Positions 27,875-36,152 of a stretch of DNA of 57,212 bases are shown in pieces. The notes under the pieces are model-generated. The model saw only the letters and a program-made list of their open reading frames with translations. It was not told the origin of the DNA and did not search any database. The stretch is from Litorimonas sp964435725 (GTDB lineage: Bacteria > Pseudomonadota > Alphaproteobacteria > Caulobacterales > Maricaulaceae). The first letter of the stretch is position 1. Every line of letters begins with the position of its first letter. Location of the stretch: the NCBI GenBank assembly GCA_964435725.1, contig CAYTAJ010000006.1, forward strand, positions 1 to 57,212. The letters run 5' to 3'. A program made the position numbers and the translations under genes.

Positions 27875-28497
27875 GGCTCCACACCCCAGCGTTTTAAGGC
27901 TTTGGCAGGCAGAGCTCCTTGGCGCAGAATTTTCGGTGTGTCTTCTGCGAGAGTGACAATAGTTGATGGCACCGCTTCTTCGCAATCCGGACCAAACCAA
28001 ATTGCGTCTACATCGATACCGATAGCTTTATTTGCTTCCACGGCTGTTACGGGGTCTTTGCCGCCCGAGCGGTTCGCACTGGTCAAGGCCACGGGATAAG
28101 GCACGCCGCGATGTAGAATGAGGGGGCGCCACTCCGTTTCAGGGCAGCGTATGGCAATCGTCTGCTCCCCTTTAGAATTAGTCGCATACATTTGTGGGGC
28201 TAATTGATTAAAAAAATCAGGCTCAGAGGCAGGTATGACAAGGGTCAGGGGGCCTGGCCAATGCTTTTTCGCCATGGCCACCGCCTTGCGGGAAAATTTG
28301 CCATATTGTTTCGCGGTTTGAAGGCTATCGACACAAAGCGCTAAGGGCTTGTCAAAATCTCGGCCTTTAATGGCGTAAATGCGATTAACGGCTTCGGGTC
28401 GATCGGCACGTGCCGCGAGTCCATAGACAGTCTCAGTTGGCAGAATGACGACACCGTCATAATGTAAGACGTTCAAGACTTCTTTGGGTGTGCTCAC
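27871..28497 (-). CDS. tsaC: L-threonylcarbamoyladenylate synthase (TsaC/Sua5/YrdC)
   Basis: 208 residues from GTG 28497, directly after the yceI stop. YrdC-domain segments PTETVYGLAARAD, IYAIKGRDFDKPLALCV and KHWPGPLTLVIPA are present. Makes threonylcarbamoyl-AMP for t6A tRNA modification; TsaE of the same pathway is at 4318-4779. It sits in a yceI-tsaC-FAD oxidase run. Confidence 0.95.
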   Translation of the reverse strand: MSTPKEVLNVLHYDGVVILPTETVYGLAARADRPEAVNRIYAIKGRDFDKPLALCVDSLQTAKQYGKFSRKAVAMAKKHWPGPLTLVIPASEPDFFNQLAPQMYATNSKGEQTIAIRCPETEWRPLILHRGVPYPVALTSANRSGGKDPVTAVEANKAIGIDVDAIWFGPDCEEAVPSTIVTLAEDTPKILRQGALPAKALKRWGVEP

Positions 28498-29106
28498 TTA
28501 TTGCGCCTCGTTGAACTCGGTTTCGATGCGTAAAGTGATTTTATCGCCAATATTGGCTAAGCGGATAAGATAATCCATGCCCCAATCGGAGCGGTTAAAT
28601 TCTGTCGTCGCCGAAAAGCCCAAAGTCTGTCCGGGATTGCCAAAGCTCTTACCGGCACCATTAAAGACGGCATCGAGAACGACTGGCTTGGTTACGCCGC
28701 GTAAGGTTAAATCACCTGTTATCAGACCCGTATTCTCACCTGTAATCTCGATTGATGTCGAAACAAAACGGATTTCCGGGTAAGTGTCGGCATCGAAATA
28801 GTTTCCGCTTGTGGCAAGGGTCTCATCAAAATCCGGCAAGCCCGTGTTCACACTTTTCGGGTCTATGCGGATATCGACGCGGCTATTTTCTGGATTGTCC
28901 GGATTAAAATCCAAAGCCCCTGAAATTTCATCAAAACGTGCCGTGAAATTAGACAAGCCGGAATGAGACAATGACCAGAGGACACTCGTATGGGTGGGGT
29001 CGAGCGTATAGGCACCAGCAGGAGCTGCGGTGGGGGACTGCACAGGGGGCGTGGCGCAACCCGTCAAAAACGCCACTGTTGCAAGGGAGAGTAAAATACG
29101 TTTCAT
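28498..29106 (-). CDS. YceI-family lipoprotein
   Basis: 202 residues from ATG 29106; the longer frame to 29406 runs over the divergent lepB and is not used. Lipobox LTGC (Cys17). The lipocalin-like YceI domain shows TLDPTHTSVLWSLSH at the start, ATSGNYFDADTYPEIRFVST, and GDLTLRGVTKPVVLD. Such proteins bind isoprenoids or other lipids; an isoprenoid operon lies next door on the other strand, which may be coincidence. Confidence 0.9.
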   Translation of the reverse strand: MKRILLSLATVAFLTGCATPPVQSPTAAPAGAYTLDPTHTSVLWSLSHSGLSNFTARFDEISGALDFNPDNPENSRVDIRIDPKSVNTGLPDFDETLATSGNYFDADTYPEIRFVSTSIEITGENTGLITGDLTLRGVTKPVVLDAVFNGAGKSFGNPGQTLGFSATTEFNRSDWGMDYLIRLANIGDKITLRIETEFNEAQ

Positions 29107-29241
29107 CCCGCTCATATAGAGTGTGAAAGGAGGCTTGGGAACTGATTTTGCGCAAGTGCGACGCCACACAACTGCGTGTATCCTGCGTGAGCGCACATTT
29201 CTGACTTGATAAGGGGGGCATAGCGCGGCATTGGACACAGA

Positions 29242-30039
29242 ATGACGCAAGAGCCTGACAAAACTAAGTCTGCCCAGAGTGATGCAGAGAAGAATAGTGT
29301 GGAAACCGAAGCGCCCACACTTATGCAAAAAATCATGTCGGAGGTACAGTTCTTTGCGGGGCTGTTTGCTTTCATTCTGGCCATGATGACAGGCATTTGG
29401 GGGCATTTTAAAATTCCGAGCGAAAGTATGTTGCCGACCTTAGAGGTGGGTGATCATCTTTACGTGTCAAAATTCGCCTATGGCTATTCACGTCATTCCC
29501 TTCCGTTCTTTTTACACAATCTTCCTTTGCCGGAAGGACAAATTTTTTCGCGCTTGCCCAAGCGTGGGGATGTCGCCGTTTTTCGTAATCCCAAAAATGA
29601 TGTGATTATGATTAAGCGTGTTGTGGGGCTTCCTGGAGATCGCGTGAAGGTTCTTCGCGGCGAGCTTTATTTGAACGGTGAAAAAGTCGGGCGTCAGAAC
29701 GTCACAAATTATCTTTACCGTGAACATAAGGGCCGCGTTGTCGGTGTCGATGTCTATGCAGAACGCTTGCCTGGTCAGCAAGAAGAACACTTGATCTATG
29801 AGCGTACGGATCAGGATAATCTGGACAATACAGAAACTTTTATCGTCCCCGAAGGCCATGTGTTCTTTATGGGAGATAATAGAGACAATTCGGTCGATAG
29901 CCGTGCGCCGCAAGGCCCGGGTTTTGTGCCACAGGAAAACCTTATCGGCCGTGCTGATTTAATGATGTTTTCTTTCAAGCGTTGTAAGAAAGAAGAAGGC
30001 TTGCGTTGCCCGCCGCGACGCTTCGCGAAGGGGCTCTAG
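29242..30039 (+). CDS. lepB: Signal peptidase I
   Basis: 265 residues. One membrane helix (about 35-55) precedes IPSESMLPTLEVGD with catalytic Ser62. Catalytic Lys125 is in IMIKRVVGLPGDRV, and FFMGDNRDNSVDSR is the later conserved box. Cleaves signal peptides of Sec/Tat-exported proteins. Divergent from yceI with 135 bases between starts, which must hold both promoters. First gene of the lepB-tlyA run. Confidence 0.96.
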   Translation: MTQEPDKTKSAQSDAEKNSVETEAPTLMQKIMSEVQFFAGLFAFILAMMTGIWGHFKIPSESMLPTLEVGDHLYVSKFAYGYSRHSLPFFLHNLPLPEGQIFSRLPKRGDVAVFRNPKNDVIMIKRVVGLPGDRVKVLRGELYLNGEKVGRQNVTNYLYREHKGRVVGVDVYAERLPGQQEEHLIYERTDQDNLDNTETFIVPEGHVFFMGDNRDNSVDSRAPQGPGFVPQENLIGRADLMMFSFKRCKKEEGLRCPPRRFAKGL

Positions 30040-30040
30040 C

Positions 30041-30637
30041 GTGAGTGCGCCGCAACAGGTTGATACGCTTGTAATTGCTCGCCACGGCAAGCCCGCGCTT
30101 TCGCGTAAAGTTCAGATGAACTGGCAAGGCTATCGCGAATGGTGGAAACGCTATGATGAAGGCGGGCTAAAGGCAGGGCAAAAAGTTCCAAAGAAATTAT
30201 TGCATTGGGTAGAAAAAGCCGATGTGATTATCTCCAGCCCCTTGCGTCGTTCTGTCGAAAGCGCAGAACTGGCTTCCGGTAGGGCGATTGATTTGACGGA
30301 TATTCGGCTTGTGGAGGCAGCTTTGCCGTCGCCGCATTTGGGCGGGTTAAAACTTCGCCCGAAAACTTGGGGAACTTACGCCCGCATAGCCTGGTATTTC
30401 GGTTGGTCCGATGGCATGGAAAGTCACAAAGAGGCACGAGCTCGCGTGAATGAGATGTGTGACGTGTTGGCTGAACATGCGTCGGGTGGAAAAATTGTCT
30501 ATGTCTCCGCGCATGGATGGATTAATCGTATGCTTAAAGGGTCGCTGCAAAAGCGCGGGTGGAAGATGAAATCGCAAAATGGTGATCTACATTGGTCATT
30601 TCGCCGTTTCGAACGCCCCACAGATTATAAGGGTTAG
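30041..30637 (+). CDS. Histidine phosphatase superfamily protein
   Basis: 198 residues from GTG 30041, one base after the lepB stop. Phosphoglycerate-mutase fold: catalytic His in VIARHGKP, SSPLRRSVESAELA, and second His in YVSAHGWINRML. Short of an annotated substrate; unusual Trp-rich insert (GYREWWKRYDEGGL). Located between lepB and xseB in a tightly packed run. Confidence 0.88.
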   Translation: MSAPQQVDTLVIARHGKPALSRKVQMNWQGYREWWKRYDEGGLKAGQKVPKKLLHWVEKADVIISSPLRRSVESAELASGRAIDLTDIRLVEAALPSPHLGGLKLRPKTWGTYARIAWYFGWSDGMESHKEARARVNEMCDVLAEHASGGKIVYVSAHGWINRMLKGSLQKRGWKMKSQNGDLHWSFRRFERPTDYKG

Positions 30638-30640
30638 GAT

Positions 30641-30877
30641 ATGAGTGACACTCCCATCAAAGACATGTCTTTTGAAGAGGCGTTGAAAGAATTAGAGGAC
30701 ATTGTGCAGCGCCTGGAACGTGGTGATGCGCCCCTTGAAGAAAGCATCACCATCTATCAACGAGGGGCGGCTCTGAAAGCCCATTGCGATGCCAAGTTAA
30801 AAGACGCCCAAATGAAAGTTGAAAAAATCGTGCTCGATGCCAAAGGCGCGGCCGGCACAGAACCATTTGATGGGTAG
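30641..30877 (+). CDS. xseB: Exodeoxyribonuclease VII small subunit
   Basis: 78 residues, normal for XseB. Typical MSFEEALKELEDIVQRLERG followed by PLEESITIYQRG. It is the small helical subunit of ExoVII; XseA is not in the window. Directly before ispA, the order seen in many proteobacteria. Confidence 0.95.
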   Translation: MSDTPIKDMSFEEALKELEDIVQRLERGDAPLEESITIYQRGAALKAHCDAKLKDAQMKVEKIVLDAKGAAGTEPFDG

Positions 30878-30889
30878 GCTTTGCGCCTG

Positions 30890-31777
30890 ATGTCCAATTT
30901 TAAAACGCAGTTAGGTTCGGTCGCGTCTGAGGTAGAAGTGGCCTTAGATCGCCTCTTACCCGAACCCAAGGGTGAACACGCTATTGTCGCGGAAGCTATG
31001 CGTTATGCCGCTCTGGGCGGGGGGAAGCGTTTGCGGCCTTTTTTGGTGATTGAAACGTCGCGTATGCTCGGCGGCAATCTCGATAATGCGATGGTCGTGG
31101 GCTGTGCTCTCGAATGCCTGCATGTCTATAGCCTCGTCCATGATGATCTGCCGTGCATGGATGATGACGATATGCGCAGGGGGCGTCCAACCGTTCACAA
31201 AGCCTATGACGAAGCCATCGCCGTTTTAGCGGGGGATGGCTTGCTGACACATGCCTTTGCCCTTTTGGGCTCACCGGCAGCACATCAAGGCGCTGAAATT
31301 CGGGCCAAATTAGTCTGTGAACTCGCTGAAAAAGGCGGCGTTCCCGGTATGATAGGGGGGCAGGTGATAGACATAACAGTGTCCGAGACAGATCGTGATG
31401 AAGATCTGATCACACGGTTGCAGGCCATGAAAACGGGCGCATTGATTGATTTCGCTGTCCGTGCAGGCGGCATAATCAGCGGGGCGGATATGGCTACGCT
31501 CGAGGCGCTTTCATCTTATGCGCGAGATATGGGCCTCGCTTTCCAGATTCAGGACGATATTTTGGACGTTGAGGGGGATGCGGCCCTGATGGGCAAGGCT
31601 GTGGGTAAAGACGAAAATCTTGGCAAAGCCACATTTGTGTCACTCTTGGGTCTTGAAGCGGCGAAAGAGAAGGCGCATGAATTGGGGGTAGTGGCAAAAG
31701 CGCATCTTGCTCCTTTTGGTGAAAAGGCGCAGACCCTAAAGGATACTGTGGATTTTGTGCTCCAAAGACGGCATTAA
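30890..31777 (+). CDS. ispA: Polyprenyl (geranyl/farnesyl) diphosphate synthase
   Basis: 295 residues from ATG 30890; TTG 30881 adds three residues and sits closer to a GGGTAGG motif. First Asp-rich motif in DDLPCMDDDDMRRG, second in QIQDDILDVEGD, with GGKRLRP near the start. Condenses isopentenyl diphosphate to farnesyl diphosphate. Placed between xseB and dxs as in the common xseB-ispA-dxs cluster. Confidence 0.95.
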   Translation: MSNFKTQLGSVASEVEVALDRLLPEPKGEHAIVAEAMRYAALGGGKRLRPFLVIETSRMLGGNLDNAMVVGCALECLHVYSLVHDDLPCMDDDDMRRGRPTVHKAYDEAIAVLAGDGLLTHAFALLGSPAAHQGAEIRAKLVCELAEKGGVPGMIGGQVIDITVSETDRDEDLITRLQAMKTGALIDFAVRAGGIISGADMATLEALSSYARDMGLAFQIQDDILDVEGDAALMGKAVGKDENLGKATFVSLLGLEAAKEKAHELGVVAKAHLAPFGEKAQTLKDTVDFVLQRRH

Positions 31778-31810
31778 ATCGTATTCAGACTGCGAATAGG
31801 AAGTTCTTAA

Positions 31811-33721
31811 ATGGTCGACACACCCTTATTGGATACAGTCAAAACGCCTTCAGATATGAAGGGGCTATCAAGAGAGCAGTTAAAGCAACTCGCCGATGAA
31901 GTTCGCGCTGAGGTAATTGACGCTGTTTCTGTGACGGGTGGACATTTGGGTGCTGGCTTAGGCGTGGTCGAATTGACTGTGGCTATCCATGCTTTGTTTA
32001 ATACGCCAGAAGATAAGCTGATCTGGGATGTAGGTCATCAATGCTACCCACACAAAGTTTTAACGGGGCGTCGTGACCGTATCCGTACGCTTCGTAAAGG
32101 CGGTGGGCTTTCTGGGTTTACCAAACGCGCCGAGAGCGAATACGACCCCTTTGGTGCGGCGCATAGTTCCACCTCGATTTCTGCAGGTATGGGTTTTGCC
32201 ACAGCCCGTGATTTGGCGGGTAAAGACGGTCATGTGATTTCCGTCATTGGCGATGGGTCGATTACGGCGGGTATGGCTTACGAAGCCATGAATAATGCTG
32301 GCGCAACGGATTCGCGTCAGATCGTCATTTTGAATGATAATGATATGTCGATTGCGCCGCCTGTTGGCGCGATGAGCCATCTTTTGTCGCGCACCGTAAG
32401 CTCAGGTGGTTATCAAGCCCTGCGCGGTGCAGCGAAAGCGGTTGTAAAAAATGCACCACGTCCGATTAAATCGACGGCGAAAAAGACAGAAGAATATACG
32501 CGCGGCATGTTTACCGGCGGTACATGGTTTGAGGAGCTCGGCTTCTTTTATGTCGGTCCCGTGGATGGGCATGATTTGGACGCTTTGATACCTGTGCTTG
32601 AAAACGTCAAAGCCATGAAAGACGGCCCCGTCCTGGTTCACGTGGTGACACAAAAAGGTAAGGGTTATGCGCCCGCCGAAAACTCGGCTGATAAATATCA
32701 CGGCGTGTCCAAATTCAACGTCGTGACGGGAGAACAGAGCAAGTCTATTCCCAACGCACCGAGCTATACCTCAGTCTTTGGTAATCAACTGGTCAAGCAA
32801 GCCGAAAAAGATGATAAAATCGTCGGTATCACGGCGGCGATGCCGGGTGGCACGGGCATGAATATCTTCGGGAAGTCTTTCCCTGATCGCATGTTTGATG
32901 TGGGAATTGCCGAACAACATGCCGTGACCTTTGCAGCCGGGTTGGCCGCCGATGGATTTAAGCCATTTTGCGCGATTTATTCCACATTCTTACAGCGCGG
33001 GTATGACCAAGTTGTACATGATGTGGCGATACAAAATCTGCCTGTCCGATTTGCGATGGACCGTGCAGGATTAGTCGGCGCCGATGGGCCAACCCATGCG
33101 GGCGCCTTTGATATTGCCTATCTCGGCTGTTTACCGAATTTCACGTTGATGGCGGCGGCGGATGAAGCCGATTTGGCGCGTATGGTGGCCACAGCCGTGG
33201 CCCATGATGGCGGCCCCATCGGGTTCCGTTACGCGCGGGGTGAAGCAACAGGCATTGAGATACCGGAAAATCCTCAGCCGCTTGAAATTGGCAAAGGGCG
33301 GATTATGAAAGAAGGCTCGCGTGTTGCGATCCTCTCTTATGGCACGCGTTTAGGCGAAGCCATGATGGCGGCGGAGTTACTGGATGCCCAAGGTCTCTCG
33401 ACGACTGTGGCGGATGCCCGTTTCGCTAAGCCGCTAGACAAAGATCTCGTGCGCCGCCTTGCGGATGAACACGAAGTCCTCATTACGATTGAAGAAGGCG
33501 CGGTTGGCGGTTTCGGCGCATTTGTCTTGCATGAACTCGCAGACAGTGGCCGTCTCGATAACGGCCTGAAAGTCCGCACCATGACTTTGCCTGATATTTT
33601 CATCGACCAAGACACACCTGCGCTCATGTATAAGCAGGCCGGATTAGACGCGGACGCCATCGTCGAAACCGTATTCAAAGCGCTAGGTCAAAAGTTCAAT
33701 GCGCGGATGAATTTGGCTTAG
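31811..33721 (+). CDS. dxs: 1-Deoxy-D-xylulose-5-phosphate synthase
   Basis: 636 residues, full length. Thiamine-diphosphate enzyme: VGHQCYPHKVLTGRRD, the metal motif GDGSITAGMAYEAMNNAG, and catalytic Glu in DVGIAEQHAVTFAAG. First step of the MEP isoprenoid pathway; with ispA it forms the isoprenoid part of this operon. 33 bases after ispA. Confidence 0.97.
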   Translation: MVDTPLLDTVKTPSDMKGLSREQLKQLADEVRAEVIDAVSVTGGHLGAGLGVVELTVAIHALFNTPEDKLIWDVGHQCYPHKVLTGRRDRIRTLRKGGGLSGFTKRAESEYDPFGAAHSSTSISAGMGFATARDLAGKDGHVISVIGDGSITAGMAYEAMNNAGATDSRQIVILNDNDMSIAPPVGAMSHLLSRTVSSGGYQALRGAAKAVVKNAPRPIKSTAKKTEEYTRGMFTGGTWFEELGFFYVGPVDGHDLDALIPVLENVKAMKDGPVLVHVVTQKGKGYAPAENSADKYHGVSKFNVVTGEQSKSIPNAPSYTSVFGNQLVKQAEKDDKIVGITAAMPGGTGMNIFGKSFPDRMFDVGIAEQHAVTFAAGLAADGFKPFCAIYSTFLQRGYDQVVHDVAIQNLPVRFAMDRAGLVGADGPTHAGAFDIAYLGCLPNFTLMAAADEADLARMVATAVAHDGGPIGFRYARGEATGIEIPENPQPLEIGKGRIMKEGSRVAILSYGTRLGEAMMAAELLDAQGLSTTVADARFAKPLDKDLVRRLADEHEVLITIEEGAVGGFGAFVLHELADSGRLDNGLKVRTMTLPDIFIDQDTPALMYKQAGLDADAIVETVFKALGQKFNARMNLA

Positions 33722-33732
33722 TTCAAGGATTT

Positions 33733-34455
33733 ATGCGCGCTGATCAATATCTTGTTTCCCATGGCTATTATGATTCCAGAGCGCGGGCGCAGTCTGCGAT
33801 TAAGGCGGGGAAGGTAATAGTCAATGGTATGGCTTTGCGAAAAGCCTCTCAAAATATTCCCGATGGTGCGGAGGTGGTTGCCGATCAGGAGCACCCTTGG
33901 GTGTCACGCGGCGGGTTGAAGCTCGCCCACGCGCTGGATGTATTCGACGTTAATCCAACGGGATTGAATTGTTTAGATGTCGGGTCTTCGACAGGGGGCT
34001 TTACGCAAGTTTTGATAGAGAAAGGCGCGACGCATGTTTGCGCGGTCGATGTCGGGCAAGGGCAACTGCATAAGAGCCTACAGGGTCATCCCAAAATAAC
34101 CTCGCACGAAAACCAAGATGCGAGGGAATTGACTCAAGACATTATTGGCTATGCACCGCAATTAATCGTCTGCGATGCCAGCTTTATTGCCTTGTCCAAG
34201 GTGCTTGAGATCCCATTGGGTCTAACAAGCGAAGAGGCAACACTCATCAGCCTTGTGAAACCCCAATTCGAAGTCGGGCGGGATGGCATAGGTCGCGGAG
34301 GCTTAGTCAAAAGTGAATCTCTCGCTTTACAATCACTTGCGGATGTCAAAACCTGGCTAGGTGACTTAGGGTGGTGCGTGAAGGGCGAAGATGTCTCGCC
34401 GATTAAAGGTGGTTCCGGCAATACTGAATACCTTCTTTGGGCCGAAAGAAACTAG
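33733..34455 (+). CDS. tlyA: TlyA-family rRNA methyltransferase
   Basis: 240 residues. N-terminal S4 RNA-binding domain (RADQYLVSHGYYDSRARAQS, then IKAGKVIVNG), followed by a Rossmann methyltransferase: LDVGSSTGGFTQVLIEKGA, CAVDVGQGQL, and VCDASFIALSKV. TlyA proteins 2'-O-methylate 16S and/or 23S rRNA. Last gene of the lepB run, convergent with the response regulator. Confidence 0.94.
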   Translation: MRADQYLVSHGYYDSRARAQSAIKAGKVIVNGMALRKASQNIPDGAEVVADQEHPWVSRGGLKLAHALDVFDVNPTGLNCLDVGSSTGGFTQVLIEKGATHVCAVDVGQGQLHKSLQGHPKITSHENQDARELTQDIIGYAPQLIVCDASFIALSKVLEIPLGLTSEEATLISLVKPQFEVGRDGIGRGGLVKSESLALQSLADVKTWLGDLGWCVKGEDVSPIKGGSGNTEYLLWAERN

Positions 34456-34464
34456 GGCGCTAGG

Positions 34465-35214
34465 CTAGTGAAGACTGCGTGTTATGACTTTTGCTAATGC
34501 GTCATAATTTTCATGTGTTGAGGGTTTGACGTAATATTCATCAGCCCCAACAGATTCGGCTTTTTCTCTATCTGAAGGGTTCGTGGACCCCGATAAAATC
34601 CACACTGGATGTTTTTCCAGTTCGGGATCATTTCGAATAAGCTCTAGCACCTCAAACCCGTTTGGCGCCGGCATTGATAAATCCAACAATGTGACAACAG
34701 GTTTGTGATCTTTGATGGTTTGTATAGCCTTTATGCCGTTCCCAAGCTCAATTAGCTCTAGATCATTATTTCTAGCAAGTAAGGCACGTTTAATTGATAT
34801 TCTATCGATGATATCATCGTCTATTATGAGAATACGTGTTTTGTCAGAAAGACCAGCAGACTTTGCAACAGATAATATCTCTGCGTTTTCCATCAGTTCT
34901 TGTGCAATTGCGTGAAGCGTTTCTAAGATGATCGGATCTTCGTAACCTTCCTCGATGAGTTGCGCTATAATTGAAATCTTCAAGCCAATTTCATATAGAG
35001 ATTTAGGACGATAGCTTAGTATAGCGGTGAAAATATTATTCCAAGTTTGGGATGCCTGACGTTCGGCGTTTCGTAATTCTGATAATCGGGAAGAGTTGTT
35101 TTCACCTGTCTTGATAAAAGCGTCGAATTCTTTTGTTGCAAAATTGAGATCCTGCTCCGCTTTGCGTCTTTTATAAGAGAGCGTTTCTAAAAACGATGGC
35201 GTTTTGCTTTTCAT
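34465..35214 (-). CDS. Orphan response regulator with N-terminal helical domain
   Basis: 249 residues. Residues 1-122 are alpha-helical with no recognised family (YKRRKAEQDLNFATKEFDAF; then two helices around LYEIGLKISIIAQLIEEGYE). A canonical receiver domain follows: acidic IIDDDIID, phospho-acceptor Asp in TLLDLSMPAPNGF, WILSGS, and Lys in YYVKPS. There is no DNA-binding output after the receiver. No kinase is adjacent; the nearest is the degenerate one at 40016. Confidence 0.9.
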   Translation of the reverse strand: MKSKTPSFLETLSYKRRKAEQDLNFATKEFDAFIKTGENNSSRLSELRNAERQASQTWNNIFTAILSYRPKSLYEIGLKISIIAQLIEEGYEDPIILETLHAIAQELMENAEILSVAKSAGLSDKTRILIIDDDIIDRISIKRALLARNNDLELIELGNGIKAIQTIKDHKPVVTLLDLSMPAPNGFEVLELIRNDPELEKHPVWILSGSTNPSDREKAESVGADEYYVKPSTHENYDALAKVITRSLH

Positions 35215-35330
35215 TTTGTGTGTCCTACCGCTCGTTTAAAACGCGTTATATTATGTTATTGTGTTTTTATACCTCGTTTATAACACATCTTTGAATTTAC
35301 GACAAACACTGTACTTTCGGTTCTTTCAAT

Positions 35331-35352
35331 AAAAAACCCCGCCGAAGCGGGG
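35331..35352 (-). terminator. Intrinsic terminator of glycine-zipper gene 1
   Basis: On the minus strand CCCCGC-TTCG-GCGGGG with a stable UUCG loop is followed by TTTTTT. It lies 27 bases past the stop of the gene ending at 35379. Confidence 0.9.
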
Positions 35353-35378
35353 GTCTGTTAATTCTAGTGACGCTTGTT

Positions 35379-35966
35379 CTAGTGACGACGACGATAATGT
35401 CTTACGCGCCGTACATTGTGCCCACGATTTCGATATACGCGATTTCCGTACCCCCGATTATTGTTCAAGTTAATGAACACGGATGTTCTGGGTCTCGAAT
35501 AATAGGTACGAGGATAATAAGGTGATGAGTATACGACCCGTGGCTGAACATATGTCGTGGTATGATATGTGCGATAGGCTGGTTGCTGGTATCCATTACT
35601 ATAATGCGTTGTTGTCCGTGTTGGATAACCGCCATAATAACCTGTATTTGGGTTGTAATAGCCGCCATTATGATATCCGCTATTATGATAACTTACATTA
35701 TTGCTTCGCCCGTCGCCGGCAATTGCGGCTCCGGCAACACCACCAATAACAGCGCCGAGCACAGACCCTTCTGTACGTGCACCATTTGCCGCGAGCTGGC
35801 TGCCGATAACAGCACCTGTAACAGCGCCAATAGCGCCGCCGACAAGCTGATTATCGCCTGAGCGTTGATGTGTGTGATGATAGCCATTGTCATGAGCGGA
35901 GGCCGCTATTGGGGCTATGGAAACCGCTGTAATCGCGGCAAGTGTAAAACCAATTTTAAAACGCAT
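35379..35966 (-). CDS. Secreted glycine-zipper protein with Tyr/Arg-rich tail (1 of 3)
   Basis: 195 residues. Signal peptide ending ASAHD. A glycine-zipper module follows (about 41-84): GGAIGAVTGAVIGSQLAANG then GAVIGGVAGAAIAGDG. The C-terminal 110 residues are low-complexity, rich in Tyr, Asn, Gly and Arg, ending RRVRHYRRRH. Probably sits in or at the outer membrane. Function unknown; YMGG/2TM glycine-zipper families are the nearest match. Own terminator. Confidence 0.8.
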   Translation of the reverse strand: MRFKIGFTLAAITAVSIAPIAASAHDNGYHHTHQRSGDNQLVGGAIGAVTGAVIGSQLAANGARTEGSVLGAVIGGVAGAAIAGDGRSNNVSYHNSGYHNGGYYNPNTGYYGGYPTRTTTHYSNGYQQPAYRTYHTTTYVQPRVVYSSPYYPRTYYSRPRTSVFINLNNNRGYGNRVYRNRGHNVRRVRHYRRRH

Positions 35967-36096
35967 GTGAGACTCCTCAGTTAATCCATGATTTCAGTGC
36001 TTCGTCCCAAAAGTACCGAAAATCTAAGATAACTCTATCTTTACCAATATGAATGGAGTCGGAAGATGACGTTCATTTACATTACAAGACTGTCAC

Positions 36097-36127
36097 AAAA
36101 AAAACCGCCCTTGTTTCCAAAGGCGGC
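36097..36127 (-). terminator. Intrinsic terminator of the 31-residue-repeat gene
   Basis: On the minus strand CCGCCTTTG ... CAAGGGCGG is followed by a run of eight T. It lies about 26 bases past the stop at 36153. Confidence 0.88.
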
Positions 36128-36152
36128 AGAGTGATTAAGTCTGTACGAAGGC

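Noticed and set aside
28498..29406. Extension of the YceI protein to 302 residues
   Set aside because: The lipoprotein signal peptide begins at 29106, and the extension runs over the promoter region and the start of lepB.
34453..34480. CTAG repeats between tlyA and the response regulator as a terminator
   Set aside because: Arms are only four bases and no T tract follows.
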